Assembly: GCF_020524585.1 (NCBI RefSeq)
Contig: NZ_JAIVLK010000005.1
Location: 186,001 to 250,000, forward strand
Length of the DNA stretch: 64,000 nucleotides
Direction: 5' to 3'
Origin: Celeribacter naphthalenivorans
Lineage (GTDB): Bacteria; Pseudomonadota; Alphaproteobacteria; Rhodobacterales; Rhodobacteraceae
Shown: positions 26,941-36,660 of the stretch, piece by piece
Layout: each line of letters starts with the position of its first letter
Position numbering within the stretch: the stretch's first letter is position 1
Made by a program: the position numbers and the translations under genes
Notes under the pieces: model-generated
Databases searched by the model: none
Seen by the model: only the letters and a program-made list of their open reading frames with translations
What the model was told of the DNA's origin: nothing

Positions 26941-28130
26941 GCGAGGTCTTTAAAGGCAATTTCACCCAACAGGAACCGATCCCGGAAGAGGCCATCGAGG
27001 CCGCTGTTGCGGTGATGCGCTCCGGGCGGTTGCACCGCTATAACACCGCGCCGAATGAGGCGGGGGAGGTGGCCCTGCTTGAACAGGAATTCGCCGCCTA
27101 CACGGGCGCGAAATATTGCTTGGCGGTGGCCTCGGGGGGCTATGCTCTGGGCTGCGCCCTGCGGGCGCTGGAGGTTCAGCCCGGTGCGCCGGTTCTGACC
27201 AACGCCTTCACGCTCGCGCCCGTGCCCGGCGCGATTGCGAGTGTCGGTGCCAAGCCGGTGTTCGTCGGCGTGACCGAAGGGCTGGTGATTGATCTCGATG
27301 ATCTTCAGGTGAAGATCGCGGAGACGGGCGCCAAGGTTCTGATGCTGTCGCATATGCGCGGTCATATCGTCGATATGGATGCGCTGATGTATATCTGTAA
27401 CGGCGCGGGCGTGGCGGTCATTGAGGATTGCGCGCATACCATGGGCGCGCATTGGGACGGGGTGCCGTCCGGGCGGCATGGCGTCATCGGCTGCTACTCG
27501 ACGCAGACCTACAAACATATCAATTCGGGCGAGGGCGGCTTTCTGATCACCGATGATGAAGAGATCGCGGCGCGGGCGATCATGTTGTCGGGATCGTACA
27601 TGTTATATGGCAAGCACCTCGCCGGTCCGGCCCCAGATGTGTTCGAAAAGGTCAAATATACCACGCCGAATGTCTCCGGTCGGATGGACCATTTGCGGGC
27701 CGCGATCCTGCGGGTACAGCTGCGGAGTCTCGACACACAGGTCGAAAATTGGAACGCGCGCTATCGTGTGGTCGAGGAGGGGCTGCGGGACACGCCCGGT
27801 GTCACGCTCGTCGACCGACCGCAGCAGGAACATTACGTCGGCTCTTCGTTTCAGTTCCTGCTGATGGATTGGCCGGATGCCAAGATCGAAGCGCTGGTCG
27901 CGGCCTGTCTCAAACGCGGGGTCGAGCTGAAATGGTTCGGGGCAAAGGAGCCCACGGCCTTTACCTCGCGTTACGAGAGCTGGCGCTATGCCGAGCCGCA
28001 GAGTCTGCCCGACAGCGACCGGGTTTTGCGCGCGATCATGGATATGCGCTTGCCGCTGACCTTTAGCCTTGAAGATTGCGCGATGTTGGCGCGGATCATT
28101 CGCGATGAGGTGACGCGTTTGGCGCACTGA
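26937..28130 (+). CDS. DegT/DnrJ/EryC1/StrS family PLP aminotransferase
   Basis: A 397-residue PLP enzyme of the sugar aminotransferase group. The conserved aspartate lies in VIEDCAHTMGAHWDG, and the PLP-binding lysine is Lys193 in TYKHINSGEGGF. Family members aminate nucleotide-linked keto sugars, but no sugar-nucleotide genes lie next to it. It overlaps the phosphatase gene by ATGA, which hints at a shared task or only shared expression. Substrate unknown. Confidence 0.82.
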   Translation: MSEVFKGNFTQQEPIPEEAIEAAVAVMRSGRLHRYNTAPNEAGEVALLEQEFAAYTGAKYCLAVASGGYALGCALRALEVQPGAPVLTNAFTLAPVPGAIASVGAKPVFVGVTEGLVIDLDDLQVKIAETGAKVLMLSHMRGHIVDMDALMYICNGAGVAVIEDCAHTMGAHWDGVPSGRHGVIGCYSTQTYKHINSGEGGFLITDDEEIAARAIMLSGSYMLYGKHLAGPAPDVFEKVKYTTPNVSGRMDHLRAAILRVQLRSLDTQVENWNARYRVVEEGLRDTPGVTLVDRPQQEHYVGSSFQFLLMDWPDAKIEALVAACLKRGVELKWFGAKEPTAFTSRYESWRYAEPQSLPDSDRVLRAIMDMRLPLTFSLEDCAMLARIIRDEVTRLAH

Positions 28131-28251
28131 TCCCGTCGGGAAGTCGCCATTCTCCTAGTTTTTTTGTCGGAATAGGCTTTCGAATCGCGGCATGGAAATA
28201 TTTGCCGCGCTGCGGCTGAGAAAACAGGCGTCACGGGTGAAAAAACTTCGC

Positions 28252-28280
28252 AGCCCCCTTGAAACATGGGGCTTTCTCAC
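28252..28280 (+). terminator. Weak terminator-like hairpin before the nuo promoter
   Basis: AGCCCC pairs with GGGGCT around a 10-base loop, followed by TTCTC. It could end the aminotransferase transcript, 120 bp after its stop. The stem is short and the T tract poor. Confidence 0.35.
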
Positions 28281-28291
28281 GCTGGCGTTGG

Positions 28292-28320
28292 TTGACCATA
28301 GTGTCGCAGAGGGCTAAACC
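28292..28320 (+). promoter_or_regulatory. Candidate promoter of the nuo operon
   Basis: TTGACC and TAAACC are separated by exactly 17 bp, 81 bp upstream of nuoA. It lies in the only sizeable gap before the operon, so it is the best candidate for driving the whole array. Confidence 0.5.
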
Positions 28321-28400
28321 ACGACAAGCTAGCAAAGCAGCGCGCCTGTGATCGCCTGACACCCGTCCCGCGAAGAAGCGCGCCTATCAAGGAGCCGCTC

Positions 28401-28766
28401 GTGGAAGACTTGCTTCGGGAATATCTCCCCATCGTCATTTTCCTCGGCCTTGCCATCGCGCTGGGTCTTGTGTTCATCTTCGCAGCTCTCATCCTCGCCG
28501 TTCGCAATCCCGACCCTGAAAAAGTGTCGGCCTATGAGTGCGGGTTCAACGCATTCGACGACGCGCGGATGAAATTCGACGTGCGGTTCTACCTCGTGTC
28601 GATCCTGTTCATCATTTTCGATCTCGAAATCGCTTTCCTCTTCCCTTGGGCCGTGGCGTTCAAGGACATCGGGATCGTGGGCTTTTGGTCGATGATGGTG
28701 TTCCTCGCTGTGCTGACCGTGGGCTTTGCCTATGAATGGAAGAAAGGGGCGCTGGAATGGGCGTGA
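28401..28766 (+). CDS. nuoA: NADH-quinone oxidoreductase subunit A
   Basis: A 121-residue membrane subunit of complex I, with three helices. The conserved loop [20 protein letters not shown] and the segment [16 protein letters not shown] are present. The start is GTG at 28401 after AAGGAGCCGCTC. It is the first gene of the operon, and its 3' end overlaps nuoB by 10 bp. Confidence 0.96.
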   Translation: MEDLLREYLPIVIFLGLAIALGLVFIFAALILAVRNPDPEKVSAYECGFNAFDDARMKFDVRFYLVSILFIIFDLEIAFLFPWAVAFKDIGIVGFWSMMVFLAVLTVGFAYEWKKGALEWA

Positions 28767-29290
28767 CGACCGGAGCCAACACCGCAGGTGTGGACAAGGA
28801 ACATTCCACGCAGGTTCTCAACAAGGAACTGCAGGACAAGGGCTTTTTGCTGACGTCCACGGAAGACATCATCAACTGGGCGCGCACCGGCTCTTTGCAC
28901 TGGATGACCTTTGGTCTCGCCTGCTGCGCCGTCGAGATGATGCACACCTCCATGCCGCGCTATGACCTTGAGCGGTACGGCACCGCCCCGCGCGCGTCTC
29001 CGCGTCAGTCCGACCTGATGATCGTCGCGGGCACGCTCACGAACAAAATGGCCCCGGCGCTGCGCAAGGTTTACGACCAGATGCCGGAGCCGCGCTACGT
29101 GATCTCCATGGGGTCCTGCGCCAACGGTGGCGGCTATTATCACTACAGCTATTCGGTGGTGCGCGGCTGTGACCGCATCGTGCCCGTGGACGTCTATGTC
29201 CCCGGCTGCCCGCCGACCGCAGAGGCGCTGATGTATGGCATCCTGCAACTGCAACGCAAAATCCGCCGCACCGGCACGATTGCCCGCTAA
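28757..29290 (+). CDS. nuoB: NADH-quinone oxidoreductase subunit B
   Basis: A 177-residue peripheral subunit that carries cluster N2, the last iron-sulfur centre before quinone. The ligands are visible: the tandem C56-C57 in [10 protein letters not shown]121 in MGSCANGGG and C151 in [11 protein letters not shown]. The ATG at 28757 lies inside the end of nuoA; an earlier in-frame start at 28736 would overlap it more. nuoC follows 12 bp after the stop. Confidence 0.96.
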   Translation: MGVTTGANTAGVDKEHSTQVLNKELQDKGFLLTSTEDIINWARTGSLHWMTFGLACCAVEMMHTSMPRYDLERYGTAPRASPRQSDLMIVAGTLTNKMAPALRKVYDQMPEPRYVISMGSCANGGGYYHYSYSVVRGCDRIVPVDVYVPGCPPTAEALMYGILQLQRKIRRTGTIAR

Positions 29291-29302
29291 GGAGAGCATG
29301 AG

Positions 29303-29902
29303 ATGAGCGAAGCCCTCCAAGAACTTGCTGCGCATATCGAGATCAAGCGTCCGAATGATGTGCTGAAAACCGAGGTCGCTTTTGGCGAGCTGACCGTCAC
29401 GGTCACCTCCGCAGGCATCGTCGATTTCATCGAGTTTCTGAAGACCGACAGCACCTGTAAATTCTCCTCGCTGGTGGACATCACGGCGGTCGATCACCCG
29501 AGCCGCGATCAGCGGTTCGATGTGGTCTACCACTTCCTGTCGATGTACCAAAACCAACGCATCCGGGTCGTCGCCCCTGTGCGCGAAGAGGAAACCATCC
29601 CGTCGATCATCGCGGTCCACCCCTCTGCGGGCTGGTTCGAACGTGAAGTGTTCGACATGTTCGGGATCATCTTCTCCGGTCACCCGGACCTGCGTCGCCT
29701 GCTGACGGATTATGGTTTCCGTGGCTACCCGCTGCGCAAGGACTTCCCGGCGACGGGCTACACCGAAGTGCGCTATGACGAAGAGCTGAAGCGCGTCGTC
29801 TATGAGCCGGTGAGCCTCGTTCAGGAATACCGCCAGTTCGACAACCTCTCCCCGTGGGAAGGCGCGAAATACATCCTTCCCGGCGACGAGAAGGGGGCCT
29901 GA
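29303..29902 (+). CDS. nuoC: NADH-quinone oxidoreductase subunit C
   Basis: A 199-residue peripheral subunit (30-kDa type) of the connecting arm. The signature [20 protein letters not shown] is intact and followed by [21 protein letters not shown] separate nuoC, not fused to nuoD, is the usual alphaproteobacterial state. The gene after it starts one base beyond the stop and is not a complex I subunit. Confidence 0.95.
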   Translation: MSEALQELAAHIEIKRPNDVLKTEVAFGELTVTVTSAGIVDFIEFLKTDSTCKFSSLVDITAVDHPSRDQRFDVVYHFLSMYQNQRIRVVAPVREEETIPSIIAVHPSAGWFEREVFDMFGIIFSGHPDLRRLLTDYGFRGYPLRKDFPATGYTEVRYDEELKRVVYEPVSLVQEYRQFDNLSPWEGAKYILPGDEKGA

Positions 29903-29903
29903 T

Positions 29904-30800
29904 GTGAGCGGCGATCCGGCCATCATGATCTGCGTTGGCGCGACCAAAGCGGGCACCAGCTCGCTTTACCGCTATTTGCACGATCACCCGGATTGCCACC
30001 TGCGCTCGATCAAGGAAATCCACTATTTCGACACCGTTGAAAACAACGATTACGAGTTTCAATTCGACGTCTTCTCGCGGCTGCGCGCGGATTTGATCCA
30101 GCGGCAGGACATCGCAAAGAAGAACGCGAACAAGTGGAAGACCGAGAACCTGCAACGCCAGATCGACGATGTCGATGAGATGGTGCGCATTCTGGAACTG
30201 GGCGAGGAGGGGGTCTCTGACTATCTCTTCTACCTTCTGGACGGGATCGGCACGCGCAAACTCGCGGGTGACATCACGCCGGGCTACGGATTGCTCTCTG
30301 AGGAGCGGCTGCGCGACATGGCCCATATGGCGCCGGACGTGCGGTTCGTTTTCATGATGCGCGATCCGGTGGACCGGCTTTGGTCGCATGTGCGGATGCA
30401 GGCCACGCGCCAGCGCCGCCCCGGCGAAGAGGTTGCGGTCAAGGCCAAGCGGATCATGAACCGCGTGGTCAACCGCGAGCTGGAAAAACACATTGCGCCG
30501 CGTGGCGACTACGAAGGCATCGTGGAAAAGCTCAAACGCGCGGTGCCCGAAGACAAGCTTTTGGTGGGCTTCACCGAGGATCTTTTGACGGGCGAGGGGC
30601 TCAAGACGCTCTGCGCCTTTCTAGGGATCGCGGAAAAACCCGTGGACCGAGAACCGCACGCTCATGAGGGCGTGAAACTGCAACTGAGTGACAAACAACG
30701 GCATGAGGCGGCGCGCTTTCTGGCCCCGCAATATGCCTATGTGGAAAAGACCTTTGGCGAGCTGCCCGCGCGGTGGCAAGCGAATATGGCGAGGATCTGA
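29904..30800 (+). CDS. Sulfotransferase family protein inserted between nuoC and nuoD
   Basis: A 298-residue protein with the two PAPS-binding signatures of sulfotransferases: the 5'-phosphosulfate loop GATKAGTSS at 12-20 and the 3'-phosphate motif MMRDPVDRLW at 151-160. KEIHYFDT at 37-44 is also typical of the group. Family members move sulfate from PAPS to carbohydrate, protein or small-molecule acceptors; the acceptor here is unknown. The GTG start is one base after nuoC, and its stop touches the nuoD ATG, so it is fully embedded in the operon. No signal peptide is seen, so it should act in the cytoplasm. A role in complex I is not shown. Confidence 0.83.
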   Translation: MSGDPAIMICVGATKAGTSSLYRYLHDHPDCHLRSIKEIHYFDTVENNDYEFQFDVFSRLRADLIQRQDIAKKNANKWKTENLQRQIDDVDEMVRILELGEEGVSDYLFYLLDGIGTRKLAGDITPGYGLLSEERLRDMAHMAPDVRFVFMMRDPVDRLWSHVRMQATRQRRPGEEVAVKAKRIMNRVVNRELEKHIAPRGDYEGIVEKLKRAVPEDKLLVGFTEDLLTGEGLKTLCAFLGIAEKPVDREPHAHEGVKLQLSDKQRHEAARFLAPQYAYVEKTFGELPARWQANMARI

Positions 30801-32045
30801 ATGATGGACGGCGACATCCGGCAAAACACCTATGACGATGGGTCTCAGGACGCGGGCAGCGGCGAACAGAAGATCCGGAATTTCAACATCAACTTCGGGC
30901 CCCAGCACCCTGCGGCCCACGGTGTGTTGCGGATGGTTCTGGAGCTCGATGGCGAGATCGTGGAACGGGCCGACCCGCACATCGGGCTGTTGCACCGCGG
31001 CACCGAAAAGCTGATGGAAAACCGCACCTACCTGCAAAACCTGCCGTATCTCGACCGTCTCGACTACGTGGCGCCGATGAACCAGGAACATGCCTGGTGT
31101 CTGGCGATCGAACGTCTGGCCGGTGTCGAGATTCCGCGTCGCGCGTCCCTGATCCGCGTGCTCTATTCCGAGATCGGCCGTGTGCTGAACCACCTCCTGA
31201 ACGTCACCACCGGCGCGATGGACGTGGGCGCTTTGACGCCGCCGCTTTGGGGCTTTGAAGAGCGTGAAAAGCTCATGATCTTCTACGAGCGCGCCTGCGG
31301 TGCCCGTCTTCACTCCGCTTATTTCCGTCCGGGTGGCGTCCATCAGGACCTGCCGCCGGAGCTGATCGACGACATCGAGGCTTGGGCCGATGCCTTCCCG
31401 AAGGTCTTGGACGACATTCATTACCTGATCTCCGACAACCGCATCTTCAAACAGCGGACCGTCGACATCGGCCTGATCACCGAACAGGAAGCGCTCGACT
31501 GGGGCTTCTCCGGCGTGATGGTGCGGGGCTCCGGCATGGCTTGGGACCTGCGTCGCAGCCAGCCCTACGAGTGCTACGACGAGTTCGACTTCCAGATCCC
31601 CGTCGGCACCAATGGCGACTGCTACGACCGCTATATGGTGCGGATGCAGGAGATGACCGAGGCGACGAAGATCATCAAACAATGTGTGGCCAAGCTGCGT
31701 GAGCCGGAAAATCAGGGCGACGTTCTGGCCCGTGGCAAACTCACGCCGCCGAAGCGTAAGGATATGAAGACCTCGATGGAGGCGCTTATCCACCACTTCA
31801 AACTCTACACCGAAGGGTTCAAACTGCCCGAGGGCGAGGTCTACGCCGCAGTCGAAGCGCCGAAAGGCGAATTCGGCGTCTACCTCAACTCGGACGGCTC
31901 GAACAAACCCTACCGCGCCAAGTTGCGCGCGCCGGGCTTCCTTCACTTGCAGGCGATGGATCACATGGCGAAAGGTCACCAGCTGGCCGACGTCTCCGCC
32001 CTCATCGCCACCATGGACATCGTTTTCGGGGAGGTCGACCGCTAA
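30801..32045 (+). CDS. nuoD: NADH-quinone oxidoreductase subunit D
   Basis: A 414-residue 49-kDa-type subunit forming the quinone site with NuoB. Conserved blocks are [30 protein letters not shown] and the end [15 protein letters not shown] followed by DIVFGEVDR. It begins directly at the sulfotransferase stop (an ATG 3 bases later is also possible). Its TAA shares one base with the nuoE ATG. Confidence 0.96.
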   Translation: MMDGDIRQNTYDDGSQDAGSGEQKIRNFNINFGPQHPAAHGVLRMVLELDGEIVERADPHIGLLHRGTEKLMENRTYLQNLPYLDRLDYVAPMNQEHAWCLAIERLAGVEIPRRASLIRVLYSEIGRVLNHLLNVTTGAMDVGALTPPLWGFEEREKLMIFYERACGARLHSAYFRPGGVHQDLPPELIDDIEAWADAFPKVLDDIHYLISDNRIFKQRTVDIGLITEQEALDWGFSGVMVRGSGMAWDLRRSQPYECYDEFDFQIPVGTNGDCYDRYMVRMQEMTEATKIIKQCVAKLREPENQGDVLARGKLTPPKRKDMKTSMEALIHHFKLYTEGFKLPEGEVYAAVEAPKGEFGVYLNSDGSNKPYRAKLRAPGFLHLQAMDHMAKGHQLADVSALIATMDIVFGEVDR

Positions 32046-33184
32046 TGCTGCGCCGTCTTTATTCTGAACAACCCGCCTCTTTCGAATTTACGCCGGCGAA
32101 CCTCGCCTGGGCGGAGGGGCAGATCGCGAAATATCCCGAAGGGCGTCAGCAATCGGCAGTGATCCCGTTGTTGTGGCGCGCGCAAGAGCAAGAGGGTTGG
32201 CTCACCAAACCTGCCATCGAATATGTCGCGGGCATGCTGGGCATGGCCGATATTCGCGTGCTCGAAGTCGCGACCTTCTACTTTATGTTCCAACTGCAAC
32301 CGGTTGGCTCCGTGGCCCATATTCAGGTCTGCGGCACCACGACCTGCATGATCTGCGGCTCGGGCGACATCATTTCGGTCTGCAAAGAGAAAATCGCGCC
32401 GAAGCCGCATATGCTGTCGGCGGATGGCAAGTTCTCTTGGGAAGAGGTCGAATGCCTTGGCGCCTGCGCCAACGCACCGATGGCCCAGATCGGCAAGGAC
32501 TATTACGAAGACCTGACCGCCGAGAATTTCTCGAAACTTCTGGACGATATGGCCGCAGGCAATGTGCCGGTGCCGGGGTCGCAACAGGGGCGCTATTCCT
32601 CTGAGCCCGCCGGTGGTCCGGTGGTTCTGGCCGAGTACAAAGGCACGGGCGCGCAGTATAACGGCTCTGTGCAGCGCGCGGTCGACATTGGCGACGGTTT
32701 GAAACGCATCGACGGCACCGAAGTGCCGCTGTTGACGCCTTGGATTTCCAAAGGCGCGGGGCATGGTGGCGCGGGCAAATCCGTGCCGAAACCGGTGCCG
32801 ACGCCGAAATCCGCTGTGCAACAGGCGGCGGAAAAGAAAGCAGCGGCAAAGGCAGAGGCGAAACCTGCGGCTCCGAAAGCCGAGGCCGCTCCGGTTGCGG
32901 GCGAGGTCGCGGAGAAGAAACCGCGCACCATGAAAGCGCCGCGCAAAGCGGGCGCCGACGATCTGAAAAAGCTCAAAGGTGTTGGGCCGAAGCTTGAGCA
33001 GACGCTCAATGAGTTGGGCTTCTGGCACTACGATCAGGTGGCAAAATGGACGGCGGAAGAGATCGCTTGGGTCGACAGCCGCTTGAAGTTCAAAGGCCGG
33101 ATCGAACGCGATGGCTGGATCGACCAAGCTAAAACCCTTGCCGAAGGCGGCGAGACCGAATTCTCTAAACGTGCGAAATACTGA
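32045..33184 (+). CDS. nuoE: NADH-quinone oxidoreductase subunit E with C-terminal helix-hairpin-helix extension
   Basis: A 379-residue 24-kDa-type subunit; family members are usually about 170-240 residues. The first 190 residues hold the thioredoxin-like [2Fe-2S] domain with C96-x4-C101 and C137-x3-C141. A low-complexity Ala/Lys/Pro/Glu linker follows at about 250-300. Residues 305-379 form a helix-hairpin-helix-like domain starting [15 protein letters not shown]. The extension ends [12 protein letters not shown] and is closely matched by the C terminus of the next gene. The role of the tail in complex I is unknown. Confidence 0.93.
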   Translation: MLRRLYSEQPASFEFTPANLAWAEGQIAKYPEGRQQSAVIPLLWRAQEQEGWLTKPAIEYVAGMLGMADIRVLEVATFYFMFQLQPVGSVAHIQVCGTTTCMICGSGDIISVCKEKIAPKPHMLSADGKFSWEEVECLGACANAPMAQIGKDYYEDLTAENFSKLLDDMAAGNVPVPGSQQGRYSSEPAGGPVVLAEYKGTGAQYNGSVQRAVDIGDGLKRIDGTEVPLLTPWISKGAGHGGAGKSVPKPVPTPKSAVQQAAEKKAAAKAEAKPAAPKAEAAPVAGEVAEKKPRTMKAPRKAGADDLKKLKGVGPKLEQTLNELGFWHYDQVAKWTAEEIAWVDSRLKFKGRIERDGWIDQAKTLAEGGETEFSKRAKY

Positions 33185-33256
33185 GACTTAAAACTCGAGA
33201 GGCCCCAAAAAAACGGCCCGAATGAGTGACCAACAGGGACAGTTCAGGAGTACCAC

Positions 33257-33958
33257 ATGACGGACGCACAGCAGGGCAAAACGCCTAAAATCGGATTGAT
33301 CGCCGCGATTTGCGGTGTGATCGCCTTTTTGGCTCTGATGTTGATCGCGGGCTACTCGACGGGCGCTTCGGTGATCGTCGGCGTCCTCGTGGCGTTTTTG
33401 GTCGCGATCCTGCTGTGGATCGGTTGGTACGAAGAGACGACGGAGGCTCCTGAGGCCAGCGTCGGTCACCCGGAAGCCGATGTCAGCGCCTCTGGCCTGA
33501 TGGCAACCTCGGGCATCGGCGATGAGCCGGTGTCGGCGGCGGATGAGATCGCGGTGGAGCCGCACGCAGCGGATACCCGCGAGGTGCGTTCGGCAGCTGC
33601 GGCGGCAACGCCGGAGGCCGATCCGGTCGCGGAACCGGTCGCAGAGGTCGAAGAAAAAACGGAGGCAGCCCCGGTTGCCTTCGCGGACGTTCCAGAAGCT
33701 GCCGTTGTGGCTGAGCCCGATGATCTGAAGTCGATCAAAGGCGTGGGGCCGAAAATCGAAGTGCAGCTGCACGAGCGGGGGATCACCACCTTCGCACAGG
33801 TGGCCGCGCTGAGCGCAGATGAGATCGAAGCCTTGGGGGCCGCCCTCAAAGGCACCTCGGCGGCGCAGCTGACGAAATGGGCCGAACAGGCCAAAATCCT
33901 CGCCACGGGCGGGGACACGGAATTCTCGAAACGCGTCAAGGATGGCGACGTTTATTGA
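33257..33958 (+). CDS. Membrane protein with NuoE-like helix-hairpin-helix C terminus
   Basis: A 233-residue protein of unknown function. Two membrane helices lie near the N terminus (IGLIAAICGVIAFLALMLIA and VIVGVLVAFLVAILLWIGW). An acidic Ala/Glu/Val-rich linker spans about 60-150. Residues 155-233 match the NuoE tail: DDLKSIKGVGPKIEVQL at the start and GGDTEFSKRVK near the end. A membrane-tethered partner of NuoE or an assembly factor is possible, but this is inference. It lies 72 bp after nuoE and 11 bp before the DUF5337 gene. The ribosome site is TCAGGAGTACCAC. Confidence 0.82.
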   Translation: MTDAQQGKTPKIGLIAAICGVIAFLALMLIAGYSTGASVIVGVLVAFLVAILLWIGWYEETTEAPEASVGHPEADVSASGLMATSGIGDEPVSAADEIAVEPHAADTREVRSAAAAATPEADPVAEPVAEVEEKTEAAPVAFADVPEAAVVAEPDDLKSIKGVGPKIEVQLHERGITTFAQVAALSADEIEALGAALKGTSAAQLTKWAEQAKILATGGDTEFSKRVKDGDVY

Positions 33959-33969
33959 GGAGTAAGGAA

Positions 33970-34191
33970 ATGGTGCCTGACAAGGACCAGCATTTGGCGA
34001 AAAAGGCGCGCATGGTCGCCGTCGTGATCGCCGTGACGATGTTGGTCTGGTTGGGGGCTCAATGGTTGGGTGGGAAACTCGGAGTGCCGACGCGCTACGC
34101 GTTTCTCCTCGATCTTGCCGCTTTGGCCGGGTTCGTCTGGTCGTTTGTGGTGATGTATCAGATTTGGCGTGACACGCGCCGGAAAGACTGA
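33970..34191 (+). CDS. DUF5337-type small membrane protein
   Basis: A 73-residue protein with two membrane helices ([19 protein letters not shown] and [20 protein letters not shown]) and a charged C terminus [10 protein letters not shown]. It resembles DUF5337 proteins found in nuo operons of this family. The ATG at 33970 follows GAGTAAGGAA; the longer open frame upstream overlaps the previous gene. It lies 13 bp before nuoF. Probably a small accessory or assembly protein, function unknown. Confidence 0.75.
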   Translation: MVPDKDQHLAKKARMVAVVIAVTMLVWLGAQWLGGKLGVPTRYAFLLDLAALAGFVWSFVVMYQIWRDTRRKD

Positions 34192-34204
34192 AGGGACAAG
34201 AGCG

Positions 34205-35503
34205 ATGCTCAAGGATCAGGATCGGATCTTTACCAACCTCTACGGCATGCATGACCGTAGCCTTGCGGGCGCCAAAAAGCGCGGGCATTGGGATGGCACG
34301 GCGGGCATTCTCGCCAATGGACGTGACTGGATCATCGACCAGATGAAGGCCTCCGGTCTGCGTGGTCGTGGCGGCGCGGGCTTCCCGACGGGTCTCAAAT
34401 GGTCCTTCATGCCGAAAGAAAGCGACGGTCGCCCGGCCTATCTGGTGATCAACGCCGACGAATCCGAGCCCGCGACCTGTAAGGACCGCGAAATCATGCG
34501 CCACGACCCGCACACGCTGGTCGAAGGGGCGTTGATCGCCGGGTTCGCGATGAACGCTGTCGCTGCTTATATCTACATTCGCGGCGAATATATCCGCGAA
34601 AAAGAGGCGCTTCAGGCCGCGATCGATGAGGCTTATGACGCCGGTCTCATTGGCCGCAACGCCTGCAAATCCGGTTATGATTTCGACATCTACCTGCACC
34701 ACGGGGCAGGGGCCTATATCTGTGGCGAGGAAACCGCGCTCATCGAGTCTCTCGAAGGCAAAAAGGGCATGCCCCGGATGAAGCCGCCCTTCCCGGCAGG
34801 TGCGGGTCTTTACGGTTGCCCGACCACGGTGAACAACGTCGAATCTATCGCTGTCGTGCCGACGATCCTGCGGCGCGGCGCGGAGTGGTTTGCCTCTTTT
34901 GGGCGTCCGAACAACGCGGGCACCAAACTCATGGCGCTCACCGGCCACGTCAACACGCCCTGCGTGTTCGAGGAAGAAATGTCGATGTCCGTGCGCGAGA
35001 TCATCGAGAAACACGGTGGCGGCATTCGCGGCGGCTGGGACAACCTCAAGGCCATCATTCCGGGGGGCGCGTCTTGTCCGGTGCTGCCGAAAGAGGCGTT
35101 GGAAGACGCGATTTTCGACTTCGACTGGATGCGGGAGAACAAGTCCTCCTTTGGCACCGGCTGTATGATCGTGATGGACAACTCCGTCGATGTGGTCAAA
35201 GCCGTGTGGCGTCTGTCGGCGTTCTTCAAACACGAGAGCTGTGGTCAATGTACGCCGTGCCGTGAAGGCACCGGCTGGATGATGCGCGTGATGGACCGTC
35301 TGGTGACGGGCGACGCGGAGATCGAAGAGATCGACATGCTCTTGGACGTGACCAAACAGGTCGAAGGCCACACCATCTGTGCTTTGGGTGACGCGGCGGC
35401 CTGGCCGATCCAGGGCCTGATCCGTCACTTCCGCGATGACATCGAAGAGCGCATCAAGATCAAGAAAACCGGCCGCGTGTCGGCGGCGTTTGCGGCGGAG
35501 TGA
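34205..35503 (+). CDS. nuoF: NADH-quinone oxidoreductase subunit F
   Basis: A 432-residue 51-kDa-type subunit that binds NADH, FMN and cluster N3. The NADH/FMN glycine loop is [16 protein letters not shown], and [19 protein letters not shown] follows. The cluster ligands are in [15 protein letters not shown], with the fourth cysteine in [13 protein letters not shown]. The start at 34205 follows AGGGACAAGAGCG; the in-frame ATG at 34169 lies inside the previous gene. Confidence 0.96.
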   Translation: MLKDQDRIFTNLYGMHDRSLAGAKKRGHWDGTAGILANGRDWIIDQMKASGLRGRGGAGFPTGLKWSFMPKESDGRPAYLVINADESEPATCKDREIMRHDPHTLVEGALIAGFAMNAVAAYIYIRGEYIREKEALQAAIDEAYDAGLIGRNACKSGYDFDIYLHHGAGAYICGEETALIESLEGKKGMPRMKPPFPAGAGLYGCPTTVNNVESIAVVPTILRRGAEWFASFGRPNNAGTKLMALTGHVNTPCVFEEEMSMSVREIIEKHGGGIRGGWDNLKAIIPGGASCPVLPKEALEDAIFDFDWMRENKSSFGTGCMIVMDNSVDVVKAVWRLSAFFKHESCGQCTPCREGTGWMMRVMDRLVTGDAEIEEIDMLLDVTKQVEGHTICALGDAAAWPIQGLIRHFRDDIEERIKIKKTGRVSAAFAAE

Positions 35504-35507
35504 TAGA

Positions 35508-35729
35508 GTGTTTTCGGCGTATAGCTTTTTTCAAATCCTGATCCTCGCGGTTTTCGTGGTCTTTGGCTATGCCGGTTTCCGCGTTTCTCGCCGGATGGGG
35601 TTTGGAGTTGGGGCATCTGTTGCTCTTGGAGCTGCGACGTTTTTCTTGTCCACCTTCATCGCCCTGATTTGGTGGGCCTTGGATTGGCCGAATGAGCGTA
35701 ACGTCGATCAAGCTGAGGAAGAACTCTGA
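35508..35729 (+). CDS. Small membrane protein of unknown function in the nuo operon
   Basis: A 73-residue protein with two membrane helices (SFFQILILAVFVVFGYAGF and GASVALGAATFFLSTFIALIWW) and an acidic tail DQAEEEL. The start is GTG at 35508, with GGAG 8 bases upstream overlapping the nuoF end. It resembles in layout the DUF5337 gene before nuoF, but not in sequence. Not recognised; possibly a complex I accessory protein. Confidence 0.6.
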   Translation: MFSAYSFFQILILAVFVVFGYAGFRVSRRMGFGVGASVALGAATFFLSTFIALIWWALDWPNERNVDQAEEEL

Positions 35730-35732
35730 GCG

Positions 35733-36233
35733 ATGACCCTAACTCGCAAACATATCGCGGAGCTCAACATCGGGCGGCTTGTGGCCGAACCCGGTGACCC
35801 GCGCGTGGCCGAGTTCATGGGCGCCTTGGATCGGATCAACGGCATGGGCAAACGCATGCCGGGGTTTGTCTGGATGGCCGAGGGCTCGGGCGAGCCGGGA
35901 ACTGGCAATACCGAAAACAACATCGGTGACGATCCGAAATTCGTCGCCAATCTCACCGTGTGGGAAGACGTTGAAAGCCTTGAGCATTTCGTTTTCAACA
36001 CGGTGCACAAGAAATTCTACGACCGCCGCGCGGAGTGGTTCGAGCTGATGGCCGACCAGCATTTCGTGATGTGGTACGTGGAACCCGGGCACAAGCCCAC
36101 CTTGGACGAGGCGCTCGAACGTCTCGCCACCAAAGAAAAACATGGGGACAGCGATCAGGCCTTTGGCTGGTCGTACATCAAAGAGGCCCGGCTTTTCCGT
36201 GAGAAAAGCTGTCGGCCCATTGCTGCGGAGTAG
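35733..36233 (+). CDS. DUF3291 domain-containing protein
   Basis: A 166-residue cytosolic protein of the DUF3291 family, a dimeric alpha/beta-barrel fold related to antibiotic-biosynthesis monooxygenases. Recognisable parts are IAELNIGRL at the start, LTVWEDVESLEHFVFNTVHKK and YDRRAEWFELMADQHFVMWY with GHKPTLDEALERL. Function is unknown. It starts 3 bp after the small membrane protein gene and sits among nuo accessory genes, with no evident link to electron transfer. Confidence 0.8.
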   Translation: MTLTRKHIAELNIGRLVAEPGDPRVAEFMGALDRINGMGKRMPGFVWMAEGSGEPGTGNTENNIGDDPKFVANLTVWEDVESLEHFVFNTVHKKFYDRRAEWFELMADQHFVMWYVEPGHKPTLDEALERLATKEKHGDSDQAFGWSYIKEARLFREKSCRPIAAE

Positions 36234-36237
36234 TCCC

Positions 36238-36660
36238 ATGACATTGACCAAACATATCGCCCCCCCCATTGCCCTCGCTCTTGCCTTGATCGCCGGGGCT
36301 GCCGCTGCGGCGGAGCTGCCGCCCCTGCGCGAGGTGAAAGAGATCGACCAGAACATGCTCTGGGCGGGGCTCGCCGTCGAAGTGTCCGACGAATGCCCGA
36401 CGATCGACGTGCGCAAGCTCAAAGGCGTTTCCTTCCTCTGGGGCCTGAAAAACAAGGCCTCCGCGTTGGGCTACACGGATGAACAGATCCGCGCCTATGT
36501 CGAAAGTGATAAGGAAGAAGCCCGCATTCGCCGTCTGGGCGAGGCCTATGTGCGTCGTGCCGGTTTCGATCCGAAAACGCCCGAAGGTCTCTGTGCCTTT
36601 GGCGAAGCGGAAATCAACCGCGGGTCGATCATCGGCTCTTTCCTGAGGAGCACGAAATGA
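36238..36660 (+). CDS. Secreted DUF5333-like protein, first of a tandem pair
   Basis: A 140-residue protein with a signal peptide (hydrophobic IALALALIAGAAAAA, cleavage near residue 24). The mature part has CPT near residue 55 and CAFGEAEIN near 126, two cysteines that could form a disulfide. It shares this pattern with the next gene: CPT, then GYTDEQIRAYV-like, then CAFGxAxI. It resembles DUF5333 proteins. It overlaps the second copy by ATGA. Function unknown. Confidence 0.65.
   Translation: MTLTKHIAPPIALALALIAGAAAAAELPPLREVKEIDQNMLWAGLAVEVSDECPTIDVRKLKGVSFLWGLKNKASALGYTDEQIRAYVESDKEEARIRRLGEAYVRRAGFDPKTPEGLCAFGEAEINRGSIIGSFLRSTK

Noticed and set aside
32900-33184. NuoE tail as a frameshift or false fusion with the next gene
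   Set aside because: The tail is continuous in frame, has its own stop and is followed by 72 bp before a separate gene that carries its own copy of the domain.
33188-35428. A 746-codon open frame on the minus strand
   Set aside because: Covers the HhH protein, DUF5337 and nuoF genes in antisense; no ribosome site or motif.
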